Source: Burkholderiales bacterium (GTDB lineage Bacteria > Pseudomonadota > Gammaproteobacteria > Burkholderiales > SG8-41). From it: 64,000 bases of DNA. Every line of letters begins with the position of its first letter. The stretch's first letter is position 1. A program made the translations under genes and the position numbers. Positions 34,482-43,341 of this stretch are shown here, in pieces. The notes below the pieces were generated by a model. It saw only the letters and a program-made list of their open reading frames with translations. It did no database searches and was not told the origin of the DNA. The stretch is from the NCBI GenBank assembly GCA_036262035.1, contig DATAJS010000010.1:660915-724914 (forward strand). The letters are read 5' to 3'.

Positions 34482-35051
34482 TCAACGCCTGCCGCGCGCC
34501 GCCACCGCACCGCGCGACGTGACGAATGCCCTGTTGCCGAAGTGACCGTGGTGACGATGCCCCACGAAGCTGCGTCCGACGATCACCGCGCCCGGCCAAC
34601 CGAACGAATACGCCGGGTAATAGCTGGGGTAATAGCTCGGGTAATAACCGGGGTAGTAGCCGGAATCGTAGTAATACGGATCGTAATAAGCCGGAGGTGC
34701 GGGCGGTGTGGTGTAGTAGCTCACCGCCGGCGGCGGTGAGGGCGCCACCGCGGGCGCCGAGCTGTAAGTCTGCGATTGGGATCTCACTTGTCGTTCGAGG
34801 TTGTCGATGCGGTCGAGCAACTTCTGCTCGGTGGGCGTCGCGTCGCGCGCGCCGGCGCGCTTGCCGCTCTTCTTCTCCTCGCGCACCACCACCTGGAGGT
34901 CGGTCACGCGCCTGGCGTTCGCCGGCGGCGTGTCCGAGATCACCGTGGTGCCGCGCTCGTCGGTCCACGTGTAGATATCGGCGAGCGCGGGCAGCGCGAT
35001 CGCGCAGGCGACGACGAGGAGCGACGTGCGGTATAAAGAAGTGCCCACCAC
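34482..35051 (-). CDS. DUF4124 domain protein with Tyr-rich C-terminus
   Basis: A 189-residue exported protein. After a signal peptide ending ALPALA, residues DIYTWTDERGTTVISDTPP form the DUF4124 domain common in betaproteobacterial envelopes. A coiled-coil-like helix follows (TEQKLLDRIDNLERQVR), then a Pro/Tyr repeat stretch (YYPGYYPSYYPSYYPAY) and a His/Arg-rich tail. Function unknown. Divergent from the Gfo/Idh/MocA gene with 32 bases between starts. Confidence 0.88.
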   Translation of the reverse strand: MVGTSLYRTSLLVVACAIALPALADIYTWTDERGTTVISDTPPANARRVTDLQVVVREEKKSGKRAGARDATPTEQKLLDRIDNLERQVRSQSQTYSSAPAVAPSPPPAVSYYTTPPAPPAYYDPYYYDSGYYPGYYPSYYPSYYPAYSFGWPGAVIVGRSFVGHRHHGHFGNRAFVTSRGAVAARGRR

Positions 35052-35083
35052 TCAATACTACGCCACTTCAGAGGGAGGACACC

Positions 35084-36190
35084 ATGGCCAGTTCCGCACC
35101 GCTTCGAGTCGGTTTCATCGGCGCCGCCGGGCGCTGGGGCCCGCGCGCTCACATCCCGGCGCTCAAGCAGCTCTCGGACATCGACCTCTACGCGTTCTGC
35201 ACCGCGCACGCCGACACCGCGCAGGCGGCGGCGGAGCAGCACGGCGTGCCGCGCGCGTACGGCGACGACCAGCTCATGAACGCGAACAAGGAAGTCGAAG
35301 CGGTGTGCGTCGCGGTGCGCGTGCCCAAGCATTTCGAGCTCACCAGGAACGCGCTCGAAGCGGGCAAGCACGTGTACTGCGAATGGCCGCTGGGCGCGAC
35401 GCTCCAGGAGACCGAGGAGCTCGCGAAGATCGCGCGCGAGATGAACGTGCGGACCATGGTCGGCCTGCAGCGTCGCGCTTCGCCCGCGTACATGCGCATG
35501 CGCGAGCTGGTGCAGGAAGGCTACGTCGGCAAGGTGCTGTCGGTGCACATGATGCAGATGGGCAGCGGCGTGCTCACGCGCACGTCCGACCGCACGTGGC
35601 AGAAAGACGTCAAGCTCGGCGCGAACACGCTCACCATCACCTTCGGCCATTCGATGGACGCGCTGTGCATGGTGGCGGGCGAGCTCACCGAAGTCGCGGC
35701 GGTGGTGAGCACGCAGGTGCCGCAGTGGCGCGAGAGCGATACCGGGAAGTTCGTCGACGTGACTTCCCCGGACAACATCCTGCTGTCGGGGCGGCTCGAG
35801 AGCGGCGCGGTCGTCAGCGCGCACGTCGGCGTGCATCCGTATCACGGCAGCGGTTACCGGCTGGAGGTCTACGGAACCAAAGGCGCGCTCGCCATCATCG
35901 GCGGCGGCGAAGCGGGACAGGAAGCCAAGCGCATGCTGATGGGCGGCCGCGAAGACGACAAGTCGATGCAGCCCCTGGAAATCCCCGAGCGCCTGAAGTG
36001 GGTGCCCGAAGGCGTGCGCACCTTGAAAGAGGGTTACGACGTCGGGCAGATGTGGGTGAACTTCGCGAAGGCTATACGCACCGGCGAGCGCATCGAGCCC
36101 GATTTCGATTCGGCGGTGCGCCGCCACCGGATGCTCGACGCGATCCAGCGCGCGTCGGAGACCGGCCAGCGCCAGAAGATCGCGCTGTAA
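35084..36190 (+). CDS. Gfo/Idh/MocA family NAD(P)-dependent oxidoreductase
   Basis: A 368-residue oxidoreductase. The Rossmann domain begins LRVGFIGAAGRWGPRAHIPALKQL, with the variant GxxGxWG nucleotide loop. GKHVYCEWPLG contains the family EKP-like motif altered to EWP, so the usual catalytic Lys is missing here. GYVGKVLSVH and GSGYRLEVYGTKGAL mark the C-terminal alpha/beta domain. GGGAGG precedes ATG 35084 by seven bases. Such enzymes act on sugars, inositols or biliverdin; the Lys loss leaves the substrate open. Confidence 0.88.
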   Translation: MASSAPLRVGFIGAAGRWGPRAHIPALKQLSDIDLYAFCTAHADTAQAAAEQHGVPRAYGDDQLMNANKEVEAVCVAVRVPKHFELTRNALEAGKHVYCEWPLGATLQETEELAKIAREMNVRTMVGLQRRASPAYMRMRELVQEGYVGKVLSVHMMQMGSGVLTRTSDRTWQKDVKLGANTLTITFGHSMDALCMVAGELTEVAAVVSTQVPQWRESDTGKFVDVTSPDNILLSGRLESGAVVSAHVGVHPYHGSGYRLEVYGTKGALAIIGGGEAGQEAKRMLMGGREDDKSMQPLEIPERLKWVPEGVRTLKEGYDVGQMWVNFAKAIRTGERIEPDFDSAVRRHRMLDAIQRASETGQRQKIAL

Positions 36191-36191
36191 A

Positions 36192-36356
36192 AGCGTTTTT
36201 ACCGCCAAGGACGCCAAGGACGCGAAGGAAAAGCACTTCAAAAAATGGATTCCCGCGTACGCGGGATTGACGTGTGTCCACTTCGCCCGGTCGGCGGTAA
36301 AAAAACGCGCCGCCTTCCTTTGCGTCCTTTGCGTCCCTGGCGGTCAATGCTTTTTT
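36192..36356. repeat. Family-3 palindrome with a nested family-1 half element
   Basis: Left arm ACCGCCAAGGACGCCAAGG at 36201 pairs with CCTTTGCGTCCCTGGCGGT ending near 36344. ATGGATTCCCGCGTACGCGGG at about 36246 is half of a family-1 unit. It lies between convergent genes. Confidence 0.88.
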
Positions 36357-36359
36357 GCT

Positions 36360-38024
36360 TTATTCGGGCATGAGGGCGAACGTCCACATCGACCCGCCGG
36401 TCGGCACGGTGTCGCCGACCATCGCACGCGCCGAGTTGCCGCCGAGGCCTGACGCGATGCTCACGTACTGCCGGCCTTTGTAGGTGTAGGTGATCGGCGT
36501 CGCGTTGATCGCCGAGCCGGTCTGGAACTCGTAGAGCACCTTGCCGGTGTCGGCGTCCATCGCCAGGAACTTGCCTTCGAGGTTGCCGGTGAAGATCAGC
36601 CCGCCGTCGGTCGCGAGCATGCCCGACGAGCTCGCTTTCGTGAGCGGGATCGACCACTTCTTCTTGCCGCTGATCGGATCCATCGCGATGTGGTGGCCGA
36701 CGATGTCGCCTTCCTTCGGCACGTGGCGCTTGGTCGGCGCGGTGTGCGTCCAGCGGTTGCCGAGCACGAACTCTTTCGGCGCCTCGAACCGGACGATGCG
36801 CGGCAGGTCCCACGAGCTCGTGTAGATCAGCCCGGTCTTCGGGTTGTACGCGACCGGTGTCGCGTTGACGCCGCGCTGCGGGTAGATCGCGACTTCTTCC
36901 CCGCGCGTGAGCTTTTCGGCGAGGTCGGTCAGCACCGGCCGCCCGGTATTCAGATCGATGTGCGTCGCCCAGTTCACGCGCGTAAAGGGATGCGCCGCGA
37001 TCAATTTACCGTTGGTGCGGTCGATCGTGTACATGAAGCCGTTCTTGTTGACCTGGATCGCTACCTTGCGTTTCGTCCCGTTCACCGTGATGTCGGCGAG
37101 CACCGGCTCGTCGGTACCGTCGACGTCGTACACGTCGTTCGGCGTGTACTGGTAGTGCCACACGAGCTCGCCGGTCTTCGGCTTGATGGCCAGCAGGCTG
37201 CTCGCGTACAGGCTGTCGAGACCGCCGCGATTCTGCGGCGCCCACGGCTGCGCGTTGCCCGTGCCCCAGTAGACGAGGTCGAGCTCGGGGTCGTACGCGC
37301 CGCTGCGCCACGTCGGCGCACCGCCGTACTTGTACGCCTCCGAATCCTTCGGCCACGTCTCCGAGCCTTTCTCGCCGGGGGCGGGCACCGTATAGATCTT
37401 CCAGAGATGCTGGCCGGTCTCGGGGTCCCAGCCGTTGAGGAAGCCGCGGGTCGTGAACTCGCCGCCCGCCATGCCGGTGATGAGCACGCCGTTGGCGACG
37501 ATGGGTGCGCTGGTCGCGGTATAGCCTTCCTTGTGGTTCGCGAACTTCTGCTTCCACACCTGCTTGCCCGTCTTCATGTCGAGCGCGACGACGTGGTTGT
37601 CGAGCGTGATGCGGTAGAGCTTGCCGTTGTAGAGCGTCGGCGCGCCGCGGCTCACGACGCCGCAGCACGCCTGGCGCGCGGCGTCCGGGTCCCATTCGGC
37701 GGGCGTGCGCCAGATCTGCCTGCCCGTGGCGACATCGATCGCGAAGGTCCACCTGGCGTTGATCGCGTACATCACGCCGTCGTACACCGTCGGCTGCGCG
37801 GTCTCGCCGTAGTCGTTCATGAGGTTGATGCTCCAGACCGGCACCAGGCGCTTCACGTTCGACTTGTCGACCTGTTTGAGCGCGCTCCAGTTCTTGAGGT
37901 CGTAACCCATGCCGAGGGTCACGACGTTGTCGGTGTTCTTTCCGGCGTTGACGAGCTCGTCCCGGGTCTGCGCGTGGACGCCTGCGACGCACGCGAACGA
38001 CAGTGCCGCGATGATCGTTTTCAT
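36360..38024 (-). CDS. PQQ-dependent alcohol dehydrogenase with lanthanide-type Asp pair
   Basis: A 554-residue periplasmic quinoprotein with signal peptide MKTIIAALSFACVAGVHAQ. Markers: adjacent C120-C121 (the ring disulfide over PQQ), E189 in GGEFTTRG, N257 in WGTGNAQPW, and catalytic D300 in VYDVDGTDE. D302, two residues after D300, occupies the position that is Asp in lanthanide-dependent XoxF/PedH and Ala, Ser or Thr in calcium enzymes. No C-terminal haem domain is present, so it needs a separate cytochrome. GGGGGAGCC precedes the start. Divergent from the Bug-aconitase X operon. Confidence 0.88.
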   Translation of the reverse strand: MKTIIAALSFACVAGVHAQTRDELVNAGKNTDNVVTLGMGYDLKNWSALKQVDKSNVKRLVPVWSINLMNDYGETAQPTVYDGVMYAINARWTFAIDVATGRQIWRTPAEWDPDAARQACCGVVSRGAPTLYNGKLYRITLDNHVVALDMKTGKQVWKQKFANHKEGYTATSAPIVANGVLITGMAGGEFTTRGFLNGWDPETGQHLWKIYTVPAPGEKGSETWPKDSEAYKYGGAPTWRSGAYDPELDLVYWGTGNAQPWAPQNRGGLDSLYASSLLAIKPKTGELVWHYQYTPNDVYDVDGTDEPVLADITVNGTKRKVAIQVNKNGFMYTIDRTNGKLIAAHPFTRVNWATHIDLNTGRPVLTDLAEKLTRGEEVAIYPQRGVNATPVAYNPKTGLIYTSSWDLPRIVRFEAPKEFVLGNRWTHTAPTKRHVPKEGDIVGHHIAMDPISGKKKWSIPLTKASSSGMLATDGGLIFTGNLEGKFLAMDADTGKVLYEFQTGSAINATPITYTYKGRQYVSIASGLGGNSARAMVGDTVPTGGSMWTFALMPE

Positions 38025-38111
38025 GGCTCCCCCTTTGTGCGATCCACCTTCGCGAGTCAGTGTACGGCATACTCGACGGCGGTCTCGATCGAAGCTCACA
38101 TTACGGACACG

Positions 38112-39059
38112 ATGATGCGCTTCTCGCTTTTCACGGTCGGCGTTTTCGCAGCCGGCGCTGCCGCGGCCGCCGGACCGGTGCGCGTGGTGGTGCCGTTCCC
38201 CGCCGGCGGCCCGACCGACATGGTCGCGCGCCCGTACGCGCAGCTGCTGGGCGAAGCGCTGAAGACGACCGTGATCGTCGACAACCGCGGTGGCGCGGGG
38301 GGCGCGATCGGCGCGGAGCTCGTCGCGAAGTCGGCGCCGGACGGCGCCACGCTGCTGATGGCGACGGTCGGCACGCACGCGATCAACGCCTCGCTGTATC
38401 GCAAGCTCGCCTACGATCCGGTGCGCGACTTCACCCCGATCGCGCTCGTCGCTGCGGCGCCGGTGGCGGTCGTCGCGCATCCCTCGCTGCCGGTGCGCGA
38501 CGTCAAGAGCCTGGTCGCGCTCGCCAAAGCCCATCCGGGGAACATCACGTTCGGCACCGCGGGCAACGGCACGCCGGGCCATCTCACCGGCGAGATGTTC
38601 AAGGCCGCTGCCGCGGTGAATCTCCAGCACGTGCCGTACAAAGGCAGCGCGCCCGCGGTGATCGACCTCGTCGGCGGACACCTGCAGCTCATGTTCGACC
38701 CGCTGCAGTCGGTGATCGCGCAGGTGCAGGGCGGCAGGCTGCGTGCGCTCGCCGTCAGCAGCGCGTCGCGCGCCGCAGTGGTGCCGAACGTGCCGACGAT
38801 CGCCGAATCGGGTTATCCCGGCTTCGAAACCACCGCCTGGTGGGGCGTCTTCGCGCCGGCGAATCTCCCGGCGGCGCAGGCCGCGAGCCTCACCGCCGAG
38901 TCCGAAAAGATCGCGCGCGGTCCGGGTTTCGCCGAGAAGCTGGTGCCGCTCGGGGTCGCGCCGACGGCGAGGACGCTGGGCGCTTTCGCCGATTTCCAGC
39001 GCGCCGAGCTTGCGAAGTGGGGCAAGGCGGTGCGCGATTCGGGCGCGACGGTCGATTGA
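38112..39059 (+). CDS. Bug/TctC family substrate-binding protein, first gene of the aconitase X operon
   Basis: A 315-residue receptor. Start at ATG 38112 or 38115 (MMRFSLFTVGVFAAGAAAA as signal). Loops VVPFPAGGPTDMV and IVDNRGGAGG are standard, followed by APDGATLLMA, QHVPYKGSAPA and VPNVPTIAESG. The stop overlaps the next ATG by one base, so the receptor and aconitase X subunits are one translational unit; its ligand is presumably the aconitase X substrate or a precursor. Confidence 0.92.
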   Translation: MMRFSLFTVGVFAAGAAAAAGPVRVVVPFPAGGPTDMVARPYAQLLGEALKTTVIVDNRGGAGGAIGAELVAKSAPDGATLLMATVGTHAINASLYRKLAYDPVRDFTPIALVAAAPVAVVAHPSLPVRDVKSLVALAKAHPGNITFGTAGNGTPGHLTGEMFKAAAAVNLQHVPYKGSAPAVIDLVGGHLQLMFDPLQSVIAQVQGGRLRALAVSSASRAAVVPNVPTIAESGYPGFETTAWWGVFAPANLPAAQAASLTAESEKIARGPGFAEKLVPLGVAPTARTLGAFADFQRAELAKWGKAVRDSGATVD

Positions 39060-40291
39060 TGAGACTGAACGACGAAGAGCAGGACATCCTCGCCGGCAAG
39101 CAGGGCCCGGTGCCGCAGGAGGCGCTGCGCCACCAGATGCTGGTGGGCGGGTTCTTCGGCGCCGCCGATTTCGTGCCGGTCGCGCAGGCGCACATCATGG
39201 CCGACACCGAGAGCCTCGGCGAAGCGGGCGTGCGCTGGCTCGAGAATCTCGCGGCCGTTGAGGTGGGGCAGCGCCGCGTGCGCATCCCGACGATCACCGA
39301 TCCGCGCGGCACCGATTTTTCGAAGGCCGAGTTTCTCGGACAGACGCCGTCCATGCTCGCGCTGGAGCGGCGCGCGATCGACGCCTTCGTGAAGCTCGGC
39401 GTCGTCATGACCGACACCTGCATCAACTACCAGACCATACAGGCGCCGACGCGCAACGAGCACGTCGCGTTCGGCGATACCGGCGTGGTCATCTATTCGA
39501 ACTCGATCTGCGGCGCGCGCTCGAACTTCGAAGGCGGCCCGTCCGCGCTCTCCGCGGGCATCACCGGGCGCACCCCGCGCTACGGCTTTCACCTCGACGC
39601 CACGCGCCGCGCGACGCTGCACGTGCGCGTCGGTTTCACGCCCGCCTCGCTCAACGACTGGGGCGCGCTCGGCGCGTGCATCGGCAAGATCGCCGGCAAC
39701 TACTGGGCGGTGCCGGTCGTCGAGGGGCTGGAAGGCGCGCCGCGCTCGGATCAGCTCAAACACTTCGGCGCCGCCATGGCGAGCTTCGGCTCGGTGGCGA
39801 TGTTCCATCTCGTGGGGATCACGCCCGAGGCCGCGAAGCTCACGGACGTCGCGCCCGCGGGCCTGCGGCGGTTCGCGGTGAAGCGCGAGGATCTCGAAGC
39901 GCTCCAGCGTTCGTACCGCAAGGACGACACCGTCGACGTGGTGGTGTTTTCCGCGCCGCAGTTGAGCCTGTACGAGCTGCGCGACCTCGCCGCGCTGTGC
40001 GACGGGCGGCGCTTCACCGTGCCGCTGCTCGCGGTGACGAGCCCGCAGGTCAAGCCCGACGCCGACCGCATGGGTTACAGCGCGACGATCGAGGCGGCCG
40101 GCGGCACCGTGCTGTCGGGCATGTGTTTCTACCAGTCGTACGCGCGCGAGATCGCGGAGGCGAAAGGCTGGAAGCGCCTGGCGACCAACAGCGCCAAGAT
40201 CGTCAACATCCTCGGCGGCTACGGCTACCAGCCGATGCTCGCGTCGATGGAGGCGTGCGTCGACGCGGCGGTGACGGGAAAGCTCGCATGA
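39059..40291 (+). CDS. Aconitase X catalytic (large) subunit
   Basis: A 410-residue aconitase X homologue. Aconitase X is an iron-sulfur dehydratase branch of the aconitase superfamily; known members dehydrate cis-3-hydroxy-L-proline in bacteria and phosphomevalonate in archaea. Seen here: MRLNDEEQDILAGKQGPVPQEALRHQM, VMTDTCINYQT, VIYSNSICGARSNFEGGPSAL and GMCFYQSY, with cysteines in the three places expected for cluster ligation. It overlaps the small subunit gene by ATGA. The split form plus a Bug receptor differs from the single-chain bacterial hydroxyproline enzymes I know. Confidence 0.9.
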   Translation: MRLNDEEQDILAGKQGPVPQEALRHQMLVGGFFGAADFVPVAQAHIMADTESLGEAGVRWLENLAAVEVGQRRVRIPTITDPRGTDFSKAEFLGQTPSMLALERRAIDAFVKLGVVMTDTCINYQTIQAPTRNEHVAFGDTGVVIYSNSICGARSNFEGGPSALSAGITGRTPRYGFHLDATRRATLHVRVGFTPASLNDWGALGACIGKIAGNYWAVPVVEGLEGAPRSDQLKHFGAAMASFGSVAMFHLVGITPEAAKLTDVAPAGLRRFAVKREDLEALQRSYRKDDTVDVVVFSAPQLSLYELRDLAALCDGRRFTVPLLAVTSPQVKPDADRMGYSATIEAAGGTVLSGMCFYQSYAREIAEAKGWKRLATNSAKIVNILGGYGYQPMLASMEACVDAAVTGKLA

Positions 40292-40704
40292 TCGATACCG
40301 AATTCAAGGCGCGCCATGCGATGGGGCGCACCGTGCGCGGCATCGCGCTCGTCGCCAACGACGGTTTCTCTGCGCGCTACGACCTGGACCGCATCGCCGG
40401 CGTGTTCTCGCGGCCTTCGCACAAGCTGGCGGGGCGATCCTACGTCGATCGCATCCTCGTCCTCGATACCGCCAAGGGCGGCGTCGCGAGCGCGTGGATG
40501 CTGCACGAGATGAAATCGCGCGCGATCTGCCCGCTCGCGATCGTGTTCAACTCGGTCAATCCCATCCTGGCGCAGGGCGCGGCGCTGGGCGACGTGCCCA
40601 TGATGGCGGGCTTCGACGTCGACATCACCGCGGCGATTCCCGACGGCGCGCAGATCGAGGTCGATCCTGCGTCGGGCGTGGTGCGCATCGTTGTAGGGGC
40701 TTGA
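40288..40704 (+). CDS. Aconitase X small (swivel, DUF126) subunit
   Basis: A 138-residue DUF126 domain. FKARHAMGRTVRGIALVANDGFSARYDLD, then SYVDRILVLDTAKGGVASAWML, and ICPLAIVFNSVNPILAQGAALGDVPMMAG match the mobile swivel domain with the Ser/Thr and Asn residues facing the active site. ATGA overlap ties its translation to the large subunit. Confidence 0.92.
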   Translation: MIDTEFKARHAMGRTVRGIALVANDGFSARYDLDRIAGVFSRPSHKLAGRSYVDRILVLDTAKGGVASAWMLHEMKSRAICPLAIVFNSVNPILAQGAALGDVPMMAGFDVDITAAIPDGAQIEVDPASGVVRIVVGA

Positions 40705-40710
40705 ACCGCG

Positions 40711-40798
40711 GAGGTGCGTCCGGCTTTCGCCTGACGCACCCTACGTGGTGAACAGGGTTCCCTCCCCCTCAGGGGGAGGGGCAGGGTGGGGGTGGGTT
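40711..40798. repeat. GGTGCGT hairpin followed by a GGGGGAGGG repeat (family 5)
   Basis: GAGGTGCGTCCGGC and GCCTGACGCACC form a hairpin at about 40711-40740. CCCTCCCCCTCAGGGGGAGGGG at 40760-40781 is a second palindrome, shared with 56722-56838. Together they fill the gap between convergent genes. Confidence 0.8.
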
Positions 40799-41632
40799 TT
40801 ACTCCAGGTGCTTCTCGAAAAACGCCTTCACCCGCACCTTCGCATCCTCGCGCGCCTTCGGATCTGGCGCGATCGTGACGCCTTCGCCGGGGCGCGCGCC
40901 GTTCGGCACTTCGGTGCGCACGCGCGCCTTGATCGTCGGGTTGTCGAAGTCGTGGTACGCCCCGGGATAGACGACGATGCTCGCGGGCTCGCCGCGCGCT
41001 GACACCGTGTCGATCAGCGTCTTGCACGGCGCGGCGGGCGTCCAGTCGTCGGCTTCACCGATCAGCACGATGAGCGGCGCGTACGGATGGAACGTGTCCG
41101 CCCGCTTCGCGCGCGTCCTGCAACCGGGGTAGAACGCGACCGCGGCCGCAAAAGGCGCCGCGTTCGCGGGCTTGCGCGAGATCGAGTTGAGCACGGTCCC
41201 TCCGCCGTGCGACCAGCCCAGCAGGCCGATGTGCTTCGAGTCGATGCCGAGCCTCTCGCGCAGGTAGGCGTGCGCCGCATAGGCGTCGCCGACGCGGTCG
41301 GCTTCCTTGATGGTGCGCTCGGCGTTCTTCACGGTGCAGATCTCGCGCAGGCCGCGCGACGTGAAGCTGTCGAGCATCAGCACCGCATAGCCGAGGCTCT
41401 GCAGGTACTCGCCCCACATCGCATGGCGCGAGTTGAGCGCGCCGCTGCGGGTATAAGCGCCGCCGCACCCGTGCATCATCACGATCGCCGCGTGGGGCCT
41501 CGTTTCGGGCAGGAAGAGGTGCCCGACGAGCGGCTCGGGCGAAGAAGAGAGTCCCGCGGTCGGGATCTCGACGCGCTCGGCGGCGAGACACGGCAGGCCT
41601 GTCAGTGCGAGGACGAGGATGAGCGAGCGCAT
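40799..41632 (-). CDS. Dienelactone hydrolase-like alpha/beta hydrolase, exported
   Basis: A 277-residue alpha/beta hydrolase. MRSLILVLALTGLPCLAA is a signal peptide. The nucleophile S141 is in LGWSHGGG, the acid D195 or D196 in IGEADDWTP, and H227 in PGAYHDFD. VMMHGCGG gives the oxyanion region. DLH-family enzymes open lactones or small esters. Convergent with the aconitase X operon. Confidence 0.9.
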   Translation of the reverse strand: MRSLILVLALTGLPCLAAERVEIPTAGLSSSPEPLVGHLFLPETRPHAAIVMMHGCGGAYTRSGALNSRHAMWGEYLQSLGYAVLMLDSFTSRGLREICTVKNAERTIKEADRVGDAYAAHAYLRERLGIDSKHIGLLGWSHGGGTVLNSISRKPANAAPFAAAVAFYPGCRTRAKRADTFHPYAPLIVLIGEADDWTPAAPCKTLIDTVSARGEPASIVVYPGAYHDFDNPTIKARVRTEVPNGARPGEGVTIAPDPKAREDAKVRVKAFFEKHLE

Positions 41633-41636
41633 GCCC

Positions 41637-42923
41637 TCATTCTAAAGGCACCGTCTCCCACGCGTTGACCTGCTCGGCGTGGCGGCGCCGGCGCTCGTGC
41701 AGCGACACGCCGATCGTCCACAGCGCCAGCGATACCGCGACGCAGGCGAGCTGGCCGGCGGCGAGCCACAGCGGGTCGTGCGAGAGCGAGGGCGCGAGCA
41801 CGCCCGCGACCGCCGCGCCGAGCATGGTCTGAGTGAACGACTGGCACGACGACACCAGCCCTTTCATCTGCGGAAAGAGATCGAGCACGAGGTTCGTGAC
41901 CACCGGCGCGACCACCGAGAATCCGAAGCCGTAGAAGAGCAGCGGCAGCACCGACCACGGCAGCGCGGGCGGAAAGAACGCGTGGTAGAGCACATTGCCG
42001 CCGGTGGCGAGCGCGAGGAAGCAGAAGCCGATCGCCACGTGCGTCGCGATCGTGATGCGGCCGGCCAGGCGATTCGATGCGAGCGCGCCGAAGAAGATGC
42101 CGGCGACGGTCGGGATGAACTGCCAGCCGAACTGATCGGGGCCGAGGTGCAGGTGCTGCGTCAGGAACACCGGCGCCGCGGCGACGTACAGGAACAATCC
42201 GGCGAAGTTGAACGCGATCACGCCCGCTTTCAACTGGAAGAGCGGCGAAGTGAACACCTTCAGGTAGCTCCTCGCGAGCGCGCTCGGGCTGAACGGCTGG
42301 CGCTTGGACGGCGGCAGCGTCTCGGGCAGTTTCCGATAGCAGTACCAGACGAGGAAAGTCGAATACGCGAACAGGAAGAGAAAGATCGCGCGCCAGTCGC
42401 GCAGCTTCACGATCCAGCCGCCGAGGATGGGGGCGATCGCGGGCGCGATGGCGAAGATCATCGTCACCAGCGACAGGAGCCGCGTCGCCGTCGCACCCGA
42501 ATAGCAGTCGCGAATGATCGCGCGCCCGATCACCACTCCCGCTCCGGCGGAGATGCCTTGCAGCACGCGGAACGCCCACAGGTATTCGACGCTGTGCGCC
42601 GCGGCGCAGCCCAGCGAGGCGACGGCGAAGATGCAAAGCCCGCCGATGATGATGAGGCGCCGTCCGAACGCGTCGGAGAGCGCGCCGTGCCACAGCATCA
42701 TGCATGCGAACGCGAACATGTACGCAGTGAGGCTCTGCTGCACTTCGAGCGGCGTCGCGTCCAGCGTCGCTGCGATGTTGGGGAAAGCGGGAAGGTAGGT
42801 GTCGACCGCGAAAGGCCCGAGCATCGCGAGCCCCGCGAGCAGCAGCGCAAGCCGGCCTTCGCTGGCCGCACGGTCGGTTGGGGTCTTGGGCACGCCGCGT
42901 TGATGCACGCCCCGTACCTGCAT
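41637..42923 (-). CDS. MFS drug-resistance transporter (Bcr/CflA, DHA1 type)
   Basis: A 428-residue 12-helix exporter. Motif FGRRLIIIGGLCIF after helix 2 (GxLSDxxGRR-like ALSDAFGRR) and the DHA1 motif C-like RVLQGISAGAGVVIGRAIIRD mark it as Bcr/CflA. ATG 42923 (MQVRGVHQRG) is the last Met before the first helix; the frame continues upstream to 43151 but that stretch is coded by the neighbouring small gene. It ends four bases from the hydrolase start. Confidence 0.9.
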   Translation of the reverse strand: MQVRGVHQRGVPKTPTDRAASEGRLALLLAGLAMLGPFAVDTYLPAFPNIAATLDATPLEVQQSLTAYMFAFACMMLWHGALSDAFGRRLIIIGGLCIFAVASLGCAAAHSVEYLWAFRVLQGISAGAGVVIGRAIIRDCYSGATATRLLSLVTMIFAIAPAIAPILGGWIVKLRDWRAIFLFLFAYSTFLVWYCYRKLPETLPPSKRQPFSPSALARSYLKVFTSPLFQLKAGVIAFNFAGLFLYVAAAPVFLTQHLHLGPDQFGWQFIPTVAGIFFGALASNRLAGRITIATHVAIGFCFLALATGGNVLYHAFFPPALPWSVLPLLFYGFGFSVVAPVVTNLVLDLFPQMKGLVSSCQSFTQTMLGAAVAGVLAPSLSHDPLWLAAGQLACVAVSLALWTIGVSLHERRRRHAEQVNAWETVPLE

Positions 42924-42988
42924 CACTGGCGATGGTGCCGCAGGAACCGTGCTGCGCGGCCGAAAAGCGCGGCGCGCTTGCGCGCACC

Positions 42989-43246
42989 CTACGGTTGCTG
43001 TGCGATGACTCCCGCGAACGAGTCCCGCCTTTCGCGCCCGCCCGGCGACCGCCCGCACTTCACGGCCTGTCGACGCGACAGGTATGCCCGTATCTCTTCG
43101 ATCGGCGTACCCACCGCGAATACCGCGGCTTTCAGCTCGGCGGCCGTGCAACCGAGCCAGGCCGCCCAGTAACGGGCTTCGGAATCGCTGTGGACGTGCA
43201 CGTGCTGCCGCGGCGCGGGGGCCGCGTTCCTTGTTCGCATCGTCAT
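42989..43246 (-). CDS. DUF3606 family small protein
   Basis: An 85-residue protein. EARYWAAWLGCTAAELKAAVFAVGTPIEEIRAYL is the DUF3606 core, a small helical domain of unknown role. Basic residues precede and follow it. ATG 43246 or 43240 (both in MTMRTRN) could be the start. The interval 43247-43341 to the efflux gene holds nothing I can name. Confidence 0.8.
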   Translation of the reverse strand: MTMRTRNAAPAPRQHVHVHSDSEARYWAAWLGCTAAELKAAVFAVGTPIEEIRAYLSRRQAVKCGRSPGGRERRDSFAGVIAQQP

Positions 43247-43341
43247 GGTAGACCGCCTTCGGAGGCGTCTCGAAAATCGCCTCTGCGGTACTTCATAACG
43301 ACAGATTGTCGGACTCATCGAGGTGCGGGCGTTGATCCACA

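Noticed and set aside
41602..42987. A second frame antisense or offset to the MFS exporter
   Set aside because: Arg/Ala-rich shadow with no transmembrane pattern, while the chosen frame has 12 helices and MFS motifs.
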